From the NCBI GenBank assembly GCA_035545895.1, contig DASZXJ010000149.1, forward strand, positions 1 to 64,000: DNA of 64,000 nt, given 5' to 3'. The notes under the pieces are model-generated. The model worked only from the letters and a program-made list of their open reading frames with translations. It ran no database searches and was not told the DNA's origin. The translations under genes and the position numbers were made by a program. Every line of letters starts with the position of its first letter. Position 1 is the stretch's first letter. The stretch is from DASZXJ01 sp035545895. GTDB lineage: Bacteria; Planctomycetota; Phycisphaerae; Tepidisphaerales; Tepidisphaeraceae. Of the stretch, positions 57,939 through 64,000 are shown in pieces.

Positions 57939-58783
57939 ATCAGGGAATAAAAACTAAATGCGTCGTTGAGGGTTGCCAAAGAGACAAGTGGGTAAACGAG
58001 TTCTGCATGATGCATTTAGTTGAGCACATCAAACGCAGTCTTAATGATGCTCAACGTGTAAGACTAGATGAAACCATCGACCATTTATATAAGGCTCTTA
58101 CCTACAGAGAACGCGAGATTCTGAAGCTGCTATATGGATGGGGCGATGGCTACACTTATACGCATGCTGAGTGTGGCAGTATATTCAAACTGTCCGAAAA
58201 ACAAATAATTGACATTGAGGCCAAAATATTACAAAAGTTCGCTCATCAGGTTCATTTCCAAAAGCTCAAGCCTTTCATTGCAATCTATCCGTTTTCCCGG
58301 CCGCAAAATACGGTTATCGAGGCTATGCGCCTGTGCGATTCTGAGATCATGAAGTTTGTCAGTCGCCATCCACACGAGTTGCATAAAGTTGGTTCTCGCC
58401 AGTTCGAAGAAATCATCGCGGAAGTGCTTCGTGGTTTTGGATTCGACGTGGAACTTACCCAACAGACTCGCGATGGTGGCCACGATATTGTCGCATTTAG
58501 CACGGATAAACTCTCGATCAAGACGAAGTATATTGTTGAATGCAAACGGTACGCACCGGAGAATCCAGTCCGAGTTGAATTAGTTCGATCGCTTTATGCT
58601 GTCCAGCAACAACAGCGTGCCCATCACGCGCTTTTGGCCACGACATCCTTTTTTACACCGGATGCAGCGAAATTTGCACGCGATCCTGCCGTATTCAATC
58701 TTCATCTGAAGGATTTCAATGCACTTCAATCTTGGTTGAAAGCTTACGCAGCAGGTTTGAAGAACGGAGCAATTCTGCTTTAG
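57935..58783 (+). CDS. Zinc-knuckle / sigma-70 region 4-like HTH / Mrr-type endonuclease fusion
   Basis: A 282-residue protein with three parts. Residues 9-27 are a small zinc-knuckle pattern (Cys9, Cys14, Cys24, His27; CVVEGC then FCMMH). Residues about 55-115 align without gaps to region 4 of primary sigma factors: LTYREREILKLLYG, YTHAECGSIFKLSE and IEAKILQKFAH. Residues about 150-270 are an Mrr-type PD-(D/E)xK nuclease: RQFEEIIAEVLRGFGFDVELTQQTRDGGHDIVA (Asp184) then IVECKRYA (Glu202, Lys204) and ATTSFFTPDA. The start gives an ATGA overlap with the Replic_Relax-like gene; an alternative ATG is at 57923. It probably cleaves DNA; the sigma-like part may steer it to promoter-like DNA. I know of no named system with this fusion. 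Confidence 0.85.
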   Translation: MNQGIKTKCVVEGCQRDKWVNEFCMMHLVEHIKRSLNDAQRVRLDETIDHLYKALTYREREILKLLYGWGDGYTYTHAECGSIFKLSEKQIIDIEAKILQKFAHQVHFQKLKPFIAIYPFSRPQNTVIEAMRLCDSEIMKFVSRHPHELHKVGSRQFEEIIAEVLRGFGFDVELTQQTRDGGHDIVAFSTDKLSIKTKYIVECKRYAPENPVRVELVRSLYAVQQQQRAHHALLATTSFFTPDAAKFARDPAVFNLHLKDFNALQSWLKAYAAGLKNGAILL

Positions 58784-58911
58784 ACAAAATAGTAACAATC
58801 CATTATCCACAGGCATACTCAAGGCAAAGAGAAACATTCATGCTATTATCACTACTAGCAACTAAAGGTGTTCTGTGAACACAAAAACTATTTCCCCGTC
58901 CCCTCCAAACT

Positions 58912-59098
58912 GGTGATGCAGAACCCGTACGCGTGCCTGACGCACGCAACCGGTGCTCGCCTGGGCGAGCCCGACGAGCGACAGCGAGGCGAAGCCCGAC
59001 GCTTTGGTTGAGGTGACGAAACCCGCCAGTCCGTGAGGAAAAGCGGCGGGCTATCGGGGGGGTGCAGTGAGGAACGGGTGATGCAGAAACCCTTACGC
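58912..59098 (+). ncRNA. Candidate structured RNA / intron-like relic flanked by direct repeats
   Basis: Non-coding, GC-rich segment. It is bounded by imperfect direct repeats GGTGATGCAGAACCCGTACG (58912-58931, next base C) and GGTGATGCAGAAACCCTTAC (59077-59096, next bases GC). Inside are three perfect hairpins: GCGTGC-CTGAC-GCACGC (58931-58947), GCTCGCC-TG-GGCGAGC (58955-58970) and CCCGCC...GGCGGG (59022-59027 with 59045-59050), plus AGGTGACGAA and CAGTCCGTGAGG strings reminiscent of bacterial group II intron domain I. A class assignment is not secure. It may be the truncated 5' part of a group II intron or an element-borne ncRNA. Confidence 0.35.
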
Positions 59099-59486
59099 TA
59101 CAAGCCTTAAACGGAAACGATGGGTATCCACACGTGAGGATACCTGTGCGGATACCTAAAACCAACCAAAAAGACATCTATTCCCAGATCGGACTGTCCT
59201 TGAAGAACTGTTTCAGATCAGGAAGGCATATTGGACGAAAAGACCGCGATCAAAGAGCGAATGAATGAACTGACAAAAAGCCCCTGTTACTGGCTCGAAC
59301 CGACAGAACGTTTCGTAAAGTCCTTGTCTGAAGCCACTTTAACGGCTTCAGGCAATAATTTGCCCGAGAAGGTTCAACTTCTCAAAAAAACTGGCTCGAA
59401 CCTGAAAATCCAGGACAGAAAAATCAACTTCCAATTCCGAGGAGCGTGGAAAACCCTTGAAAAACATGGCCGTCTTGCCCAACAAC

Positions 59487-59516
59487 ACATCGCGCCGCAC
59501 ATGTGCGGCGCGATGT
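59487..59516. repeat. Perfect 30-base palindrome
   Basis: ACATCGCGCCGCAC at 59487-59500, AT centre, and its exact reverse complement to 59516. It lies at the end of the recombinase fragment, 34 bases from the tRNA-Ser 3' end. It could be a terminator of either strand or a recombination-site remnant. Confidence 0.7.
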
Positions 59517-59549
59517 TAGTCGGTAAATCCGGCGATGTTTCTCATCAAG

Positions 59550-59638
59550 CGGAGAGGGCGGGATTCGAACCCGCGATGGGGTTTAAGCCCCATACAGCAT
59601 TTCCAGTGCTGCTCCTTCGGCCACTCGGACACCTCTCC
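59550..59638 (-). tRNA. tRNA-Ser (anticodon GGA)
   Basis: On the minus strand the acceptor arm GGAGAGG pairs with CCTCTCC. The D-arm has GTCCGAGTGGCCGAAGGAGC, the anticodon stem-loop GCACTGGAAATGC carries GGA (reads UCC), a long variable arm ATGGGGCTTAAACCCCAT is as expected for serine tRNA, and the T-arm is GCGGGTTCGAATCCCGC. Length 89; discriminator G; CCA is not encoded. The 3' end faces the recombinase fragment, a common integration arrangement. Confidence 0.97.
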
Positions 59639-59784
59639 AGGTTGCCGTCCAGTCTTTGGACGGGAGGGCACTTTACCGCATCCGTATAAGAGTTCCACAG
59701 CAAGGGCATGGCGTGCTGCGAGTTATTGACCCCGCTGGCGAAGAAACTCGTAAAAAAGGGGTAATGGGTCAGTTTGAGATTGAT

Positions 59785-59856
59785 TCATTTAGCCCTACCG
59801 CTTGCAGCGGGGGTTTTCGAGTGCCAACACCCGCCGCAAGCGGCGGGGCTAAATGA
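59785..59856. repeat. REPIN-like inverted pair of family A hairpins
   Basis: Copy 4 (59785-59813) begins TCATTTAGCC and forms CCGCTTGCAGCGG; copy 5 (59830-59856) forms CCCGCCGCAAGCGGCGGG and ends GCTAAATGA. They are in inverted orientation with 16 bases between, and the symmetry extends outward (GATTGATTCATTTAGCCC / GGGCTAAATGAATTGATC). This is the doublet form of the single copies at 4, 3301 and 29356. Confidence 0.7.
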
Positions 59857-60084
59857 ATTGATCCAGCACCAAAAAGGGCAAGTCTGGACTTGAAAAGGGC
59901 AGGGAGGTAGCATATGGGCTAAGGTAAGTCCGACGATTGAGTTTGGGGCTTCTGAGCTTTTGGCACCGCTCCGCTTCCTTCGATCGCTCTTTTCCTTCTT
60001 GGGCCGGATTTTGGCCTCTTTTCAGCACTGGCCGGGAAAGTAAAAGCTCACAGGTCAGCATGCCCAATTTGATGGAGGTTTTCC

Positions 60085-60480
60085 ATGGGCAGCAAGTTGT
60101 ATGTCGGCAATCTGAACTATGAAACGACGAGTTCAGATTTGGAACAGTTGTTTTCGGCTCACGGCGCGGTGCAAAGTGCCGAGGTAATCGCGGATCGCGA
60201 TACCGGCCGCAGCAAGGGCTTCGGATTCGTCCAAATGGGTTCGGATGAAGAAGCTCAAAACGCAATCAAGGCGCTCGATGGCCAGGAACATGGCGGTCGC
60301 ACGCTCAAGGTCAACGAAGCCAAACCCCGCGAAGATCGCCCCCGTGGCGGTGGTGGCGGCGGCTACGGCGGTGGCGGCGGTGGCCGTCGCGGCGGCGGCG
60401 GTGGCTATGGTGGCGGCGGCGGTGGGGGTGGTTACGGCGGTGGCGGCGGCGGTGGTCGCGGCGGCCGTGGCCGGTTCTAA
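60085..60480 (+). CDS. RRM-domain RNA-binding protein with Gly-rich tail
   Basis: A 131-residue protein. Residues 3-80 are one RRM: RNP2 KLYVGNLNY and RNP1 SKGFGFVQM with the aromatic pair, ending EAKPRED. Residues 85-131 are a YGGGGG/RRGGGG low-complexity tail like eukaryotic and cyanobacterial Gly-rich RNA-binding proteins. It should bind single-stranded RNA, perhaps as a cold- or stress-related chaperone. GGAGG lies seven bases before the ATG. The 200-base leader (about 59870-60084) is long and could be regulatory. A strong terminator follows at 60511, so the gene is monocistronic. Confidence 0.95.
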   Translation: MGSKLYVGNLNYETTSSDLEQLFSAHGAVQSAEVIADRDTGRSKGFGFVQMGSDEEAQNAIKALDGQEHGGRTLKVNEAKPREDRPRGGGGGGYGGGGGGRRGGGGGYGGGGGGGGYGGGGGGGRGGRGRF

Positions 60481-60510
60481 TTCATCCGCCCATATCCATG
60501 ATAACCCTCG

Positions 60511-60546
60511 GCAGACCGCACATCTCGTGCGGTCTGCTGCTTTTTT
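60511..60546 (+). terminator. Rho-independent terminator of the RRM gene
   Basis: GCAGACCGCAC and GTGCGGTCTGC form a perfect 11-bp stem with a 5-base loop (ATCTC), then TGC and six T. It starts 30 bases after the stop. Confidence 0.88.
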
Positions 60547-60548
60547 AT

Positions 60549-60883
60549 CAAAGCAGCGCAATTCCCTCTACCTCCTCCCTGCGCCTGGATCGTCCGATGC
60601 TTCAACCGATACGCGCGAGGCGATAATGGCAAGTCCGTTTTTGCGGGGAAACTCGTCGGGGGCTGGGCGATGTCACTTTGATCTTTCAAGCCGGTCGTGG
60701 GAAAAAACCGTGCGGACTTCGCTCGCGGATTCGGGTTTTGATCGGGATTCGTTCAATATGCCAAGTAAATGGCACTCGACTGTCGCAAGCCGCGCGATAC
60801 AACCTCGTAAAGCAGTCTGACTATATTGAAGTTAAGCGGAGATTTACGAACCGGTTCATAAACCTTCTATCAGGGATTCCAAG
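60549..60883. other. Intergenic region upstream of the GH2 gene
   Basis: 335 bases between the terminator and the GH2 gene. I see no gene or clear promoter; open frames here lack motifs and ribosome-binding sites. Confidence 0.4.
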
Positions 60884-63532
60884 ATGCGATGCTCTTATGT
60901 GTTCGTTGTCGTTGTGCTGATGACCGCGATTCCGTCATTCGCCCAGCGATACACACCGCCCGTCACGCCGCGCGCAACCTACAATTTCAATCCGGGCTGG
61001 AAGTTCTCTTTTGAAGATGCCGCTGGTGCCGATCAACCCGCGTTTGACGATTCGAAATGGGCCGATGTCAGCCTGCCGCATACGTGGAACGAGACCGATT
61101 CCTACCGAGCCTTTATCAGTCATAGCGGCGGCGATCAAACCGAAAAGTTCGGCATTGGCTGGTATCGCAAACATTTCAAACTGCCCGCCGGCGCGGAGGG
61201 GCAAAAGGTCTTCATCCAATTCGACGGCTTGCGCCAGGCGGCGCGTTTTTTCCTGAATGGCCAGCCAATTGGCAAATATGAAAACGGCATCACCGCGGTT
61301 GGTCTGGATGTTTCCAGGTTCGCCAAGTTCGGCGATCAGGAAAACGTGCTTGCCGTCAAGGTGGACAACAGCCCCAGCTACAAGGAAGAGGGGACAGACA
61401 CCGCCTTTCAATGGAACTCAAAGGATTTCAATCCCAACTTCGGCGGGCTGAATCGCGATTCCAAGCTCATCGTAGCCGGCCGGATTTACCAGACCCTGCC
61501 GCTGTACGAGAATTTGAAAACTACAGGCATTTACGTCTACGCGGAAAACTTTGATCTGGAGAAAAAGTCGGCCGCCATCACCCTTGAAGCGCAGGTGATG
61601 AACCAGACCGACGACTTCGCACAGATTACCCTGACTGCTTACGTCGTCGATGCAGAAGGCAACGTCCGCGCGACGCTCGAAGGCGAGCCCTCCGACCTGG
61701 TTGCCAATCAATCCGAAGTATTCAAGGTGACCGGTTCGCTCAAAGGCGCTCGCTGGTGGGATATCAAAGATCCGTACCTGTATCACGTTTATTCCGTGTT
61801 GAGCGTTGCCGGCAAGCCAGTGGATGTTTGCGATACCGTCACCGGATTTCGCAAGACCGAATTCAAAGGCGGCGTGGGAACGGGCGGCGTCTGGCTGAAC
61901 GGCCGATTTGTCTGGTTGACCGGCTACGCGCAGCGTTCCGCCAACGACTGGGCGGGCCTGGGCGGGGCGTATCCCGCGTGGATGCACGAATATACATTGT
62001 CCCTGCTTCGCCAGGCCAATGGCAATTACATGCGCTGGATGCATGTCGCGCCGCAGCGCGTCGATTCTGATGCGTGTGACAGGCTTGGCATCGTGCAGGT
62101 TTGCCCGGCCGGCGATAAGGAACGCCTGGTCACCGGGCGCCAATGGGAACAGCGCGCAGAAGTGATGCGCGACACCATGATCTACTTCCGCAACAGCCCC
62201 AGCATATTCTTCTGGGAGGCGGGAAACACCATCGTCACCCCTGAACAAATGGTGCAATTCGTCGAAATGCGAAAGAAACTCGATCCGCACGGCGGACGCG
62301 TGATGGGAACTCGCGATAACGATCTGTCCGACGCCAACAAGGCGCTGACGCCAATGTCGGAGTTTTACGGCGTGATGATCGGACAGGTACCGCAGACCGA
62401 CCGAATCGGCGGCGACGACATTTTCCGCGGCTACAGCATCTCGCGCCGCGACAAGGCGCCGCTGATCGAAACCGAGGATTTCCGAGACGAAGCCGGGCGA
62501 AATGTATGGGATGATTACTCGCCGCCGCATTTCGGGTTCAAACCCAAGGTTGGGCAAGGCGGGGACGGTCGGCCGATCGATTCGTGGCATTGGAATTCCG
62601 AGACGTTCGCAATTGCCCAGGCGGTGCGCTACAACAGCTACGTCACCAACCGCATCGATAATAAGGATCCCGCCCATTCGAAGTGGTCGGCCTACGCATC
62701 GATTTACTTCGCCGACTCCGATGCCGACGGCCGCCAGCAGGGAAGCTATGTGCTTCGCGTCAGCGGCAAGGTGGACGGCGTGCGGCTTCCCAAGTCGATC
62801 TATTACGTGTCGCGCGTCATGCAGAGCGAAAAGCCGGACATCCACATCATTGGGCACTGGAATTATCCAGCCGATACGAAAAAGACGACGTATGTGGTTG
62901 CCAGTCACTGCGATCAGGTCGAATTGTTCGTCAACGGCAAATCGCTGGGCGTGCAAACCAAGCCGTTTGCGTTCGCCGACCAGTATCGACCAGTCACGCA
63001 ACCGGGATCGCCATATAACGACGACCGGCCCGCGCCTCGTGCGGAGGACACGGGTTATATCTATGCGTTTGAAAACGTCGCCTTTATTCCCGGCACGCTC
63101 AAGGCAGTTGCGACCAGGGATGGCAAGGTGGCGGCCGAACATGAAATCCAGACCGCCGGCGATCCCGTCGCCATCAAGTTGATAGCTCACACCCAACCGG
63201 GCGGCTTGCAGGCGGATGGCAGCGACGTGGCGCTGATCGACTTTGAAGTGGTGGACGCCCAGGGCCGCCGTTGCCCGACGGATGAGGCTCGCGTCGATTT
63301 CGCCGTCACGGGCCCGGTGGTATGGCGCGGCGGGTTCAATGCCGCCAAGCTCAACACCACCAACAACCTCTACCTTGACACGGAATGCGGCATCAATCGC
63401 GTCGCGATCCGTTCGACCATGCAGCCCGGACCGATCACCGTGACCGCCAAACGAGACGGCCTCACACCGGCAAGCCTCACGATCGAATCCAAACCGGTTG
63501 ACATCAAGGATGGATTGGTTCTTTCCAGGTGA
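60884..63532 (+). CDS. Secreted GH2-family beta-glycosidase
   Basis: An 882-residue exported protein: signal peptide (MRCSYVFVVVVLMTAIPSFAQ), sugar-binding jelly roll (WADVSLPHTWNETDSY, FGIGWYRKHFKLP, QFDGLRQAARFFLNG), Ig-like sandwich, then a TIM barrel (about 340-620) with YMRWMHVAPQRVDSDACDRLGIV, NSPSIFFWEAGNTIV and APLIETEDFRDEAG. DUF4982-like and Ig-like C-terminal domains follow (VASHCDQVELFVNGKSLG; ISLVDFEVVDAQGRR-type DVALIDFEVVDAQGRR). The family acid/base Glu normally follows the Asn in GNE; here the sequence is GNT with a Glu three residues before, so the mechanism or subfamily differs. Substrate unknown (beta-galactosidase-like). Confidence 0.88.
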   Translation: MRCSYVFVVVVLMTAIPSFAQRYTPPVTPRATYNFNPGWKFSFEDAAGADQPAFDDSKWADVSLPHTWNETDSYRAFISHSGGDQTEKFGIGWYRKHFKLPAGAEGQKVFIQFDGLRQAARFFLNGQPIGKYENGITAVGLDVSRFAKFGDQENVLAVKVDNSPSYKEEGTDTAFQWNSKDFNPNFGGLNRDSKLIVAGRIYQTLPLYENLKTTGIYVYAENFDLEKKSAAITLEAQVMNQTDDFAQITLTAYVVDAEGNVRATLEGEPSDLVANQSEVFKVTGSLKGARWWDIKDPYLYHVYSVLSVAGKPVDVCDTVTGFRKTEFKGGVGTGGVWLNGRFVWLTGYAQRSANDWAGLGGAYPAWMHEYTLSLLRQANGNYMRWMHVAPQRVDSDACDRLGIVQVCPAGDKERLVTGRQWEQRAEVMRDTMIYFRNSPSIFFWEAGNTIVTPEQMVQFVEMRKKLDPHGGRVMGTRDNDLSDANKALTPMSEFYGVMIGQVPQTDRIGGDDIFRGYSISRRDKAPLIETEDFRDEAGRNVWDDYSPPHFGFKPKVGQGGDGRPIDSWHWNSETFAIAQAVRYNSYVTNRIDNKDPAHSKWSAYASIYFADSDADGRQQGSYVLRVSGKVDGVRLPKSIYYVSRVMQSEKPDIHIIGHWNYPADTKKTTYVVASHCDQVELFVNGKSLGVQTKPFAFADQYRPVTQPGSPYNDDRPAPRAEDTGYIYAFENVAFIPGTLKAVATRDGKVAAEHEIQTAGDPVAIKLIAHTQPGGLQADGSDVALIDFEVVDAQGRRCPTDEARVDFAVTGPVVWRGGFNAAKLNTTNNLYLDTECGINRVAIRSTMQPGPITVTAKRDGLTPASLTIESKPVDIKDGLVLSR

Positions 63533-63554
63533 AGTCACGGAGGCATCAGGAGAA

Positions 63555-63641
63555 GAGCCACGAAATCACGAAGAGCACGAAGGTCTCACGAAGAAGATAT
63601 TATTCTTGAATTTTTCGTGCTGTCTCCGCGCTTTTCGTATC
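63555..63641. repeat. Quasi-palindromic word element (CACGAAG type)
   Basis: The left arm reiterates CACGAA words (GCCACGAAATCACGAAGAGC and onward), the centre is an AT-rich AGATATTATTCTT, and the right arm carries TTTCGTGCTGT and CTTTTCGTATCT words. It begins 22 bases after the GH2 stop. An ORF reading through it gives NHEEHEG-like residues but is not a gene. Confidence 0.7.
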
Positions 63642-63693
63642 TGCAATATTTTGGCTTCCGGTACGGGTTCATTTCCAAATGTGACACGGCTTT

Positions 63694-63712
63694 CATGGGC
63701 TGAAAGCCCATG
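63694..63712. repeat. Palindrome CATGGGCT-GAA-AGCCCATG, family D
   Basis: Perfect 8-bp stem with a 3-base loop between the GH2 gene and the next gene. One copy in the window; related in style to the CATGGGCG hairpin at 2665-2684. Confidence 0.45.
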
Positions 63713-63799
63713 CCACGTTCAAACTGCATCAGTATCCAACTTCCTGTTCATATTTTTTTCCTTGCACCATCTGCGAGATAATGTTAATGTATACTAACA

Positions 63800-64000
63800 A
63801 TGCATTTCAGGCCGTTCAGTTACATGGCGTGTTTTGTCTTATCTGCTGGCTGTATTGTGCCGAGGGTGAACTCTTCATTTTCGGCCACCCCGCGGCAGGC
63901 CCGGCAGGTGATTGATGAGATGCGCCGCGAGCCCAAGCAATTGCACGAACCGCTGCTTATCGTCGGCGGGTTTTTGGACATGAACCTCTCGCCGCCGGAT
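63800..64000 (+). CDS. Lipoprotein, N-terminal part (runs off the window)
   Basis: 67 codons to the window edge. MHFRPFSYMACFVLSAGC is a lipoprotein signal peptide with lipobox LSAGC; the mature part starts CIVPRVNSSFSATPRQARQVIDEM and continues EPLLIVGGFLDMN, which may be the first strand of an alpha/beta hydrolase-type domain. There is no Shine-Dalgarno before the ATG at 63800; an internal ATG at 63824 would leave too short an n-region. The partial sequence does not allow assignment. Confidence 0.6.
   Translation, partial: MHFRPFSYMACFVLSAGCIVPRVNSSFSATPRQARQVIDEMRREPKQLHEPLLIVGGFLDMNLSPPD

Larger units (their letters stand above)
59231..59689 (+). pseudogene. C-terminal fragment of a large serine recombinase
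   Basis: An ORF of 152 codons from a TTG with AGGAAGG just upstream. DEKTAIKERMNELTKSPCYWLEPTERFVKSLSEAT and EKVQLLKKTGSNLKIQDRKINFQFRGAWKTLEKHG match, by eye, the coiled-coil tail of large serine recombinases (family tail: LLxxxxSNxxLxxxxLxxxxxxPWxxL). The catalytic resolvase domain is absent; an in-frame stop lies at 59201. After about 59520 the ORF runs antisense through the tRNA-Ser gene (AGFEPAMGF) and is not protein there. It is probably the leftover integrase of the decayed element, abutting its tRNA target. Confidence 0.6.

Noticed and set aside
59535..59729. ORF giving a RGRDSNPRWG-like peptide
   Set aside because: This is the antisense translation of the tRNA-Ser gene, a known annotation artefact.
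60355..60476. Tandem GGYGGC-type repeats considered as a repeat array
   Set aside because: They are codons for the Gly-rich tail of the RRM protein, in frame and ending at its stop.
61418..63538. A 706-codon open frame antisense to the GH2 gene
   Set aside because: It mirrors the GC-rich third positions of the sense gene, has no recognisable domain and no ribosome-binding site.
961..63641. CRISPR array made by the dispersed hairpin words
   Set aside because: No regularly spaced identical repeats with unique spacers occur anywhere; the words sit in single inverted pairs, and no cas gene is present.
63498..63797. ORF over the 3' end of the GH2 gene and the CACGAAG element
   Set aside because: The residues (NHEEHEG and a Phe/Leu-rich string) are produced by the repeat words; there is no ribosome-binding site and no gene context.

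Overview
The window looks like a chromosomal segment of a Planctomycetota bacterium, most likely class Phycisphaerae or a relative. This placement is inferred from protein features, not from a marker gene. The signs are two secreted proteins with N-terminal LEPR/LERR-xLLAG motifs, at least five PEP-CTERM-type C termini, two dockerin-like type I repeats of planctomycetal style, a DUF1080 protein, a TAT-exported Gfo/Idh/MocA protein and a Gram-negative envelope (KdsA, a Porin_O_P-type porin, lipoproteins).

Layout. 1-9 kb is housekeeping and envelope precursor metabolism: a lipid kinase, kdsA, a zinc-ribbon membrane protein overlapping moaC, then on the minus strand ruvX, manC, pgi and a large hybrid histidine kinase. 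9-17 kb holds two paralogous secreted hydrolase-like proteins with different C termini, an acyltransferase-3 protein and a GT87-like glycosyltransferase. 17-22 kb is a TetR regulator divergent from an SDR oxidoreductase and an EmrA/EmrB-type efflux pair. 22-30 kb is envelope and signalling: a small lipoprotein, a porin, an MCP, a PP2C-type phosphatase, a MerR-HTH/MEDS/PAS histidine kinase and a SnoaL-like protein. 30-43 kb carries the PEP-CTERM proteins (GH31 glycosidase, trypsin-like protease, TIGR03118-like protein, a hypothetical protein, a phosphoesterase), interleaved with pstB-phoU, an unknown membrane protein and a macro-domain protein. 43-55 kb is a sugar-acid region: kdgK, a 2-hydroxyacid dehydrogenase, gnd, a Gfo/Idh/MocA oxidoreductase, an Ldh_2 dehydrogenase, a uronate-isomerase-like protein and a DUF1080 protein. 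It is interrupted by two vapBC modules and an AT-rich HNH gene. 55-59.6 kb is a mobile-element graveyard ending at tRNA-Ser(GGA). 60-64 kb has an RRM RNA-binding protein, a GH2 glycosidase and the start of a lipoprotein gene.

Most unusual points. (1) A zinc-knuckle / sigma-70 region 4 / Mrr-type nuclease fusion at 57935-58783, translationally coupled to a Replic_Relax-like gene inside the decayed element. (2) A class of intergenic quasi-palindromes built from short reiterated words; one of them encodes the signal peptide of the gene at 51813, and a one-armed word occupies a loop of Gnd. (3) Several REP/REPIN-like hairpin families. (4) A hairpin-rich, possibly structured RNA region flanked by imperfect direct repeats at 58912-59098.

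No CRISPR array, rRNA, intact transposase or replication origin was seen. Functions come from motif recognition by eye; no database search was run.
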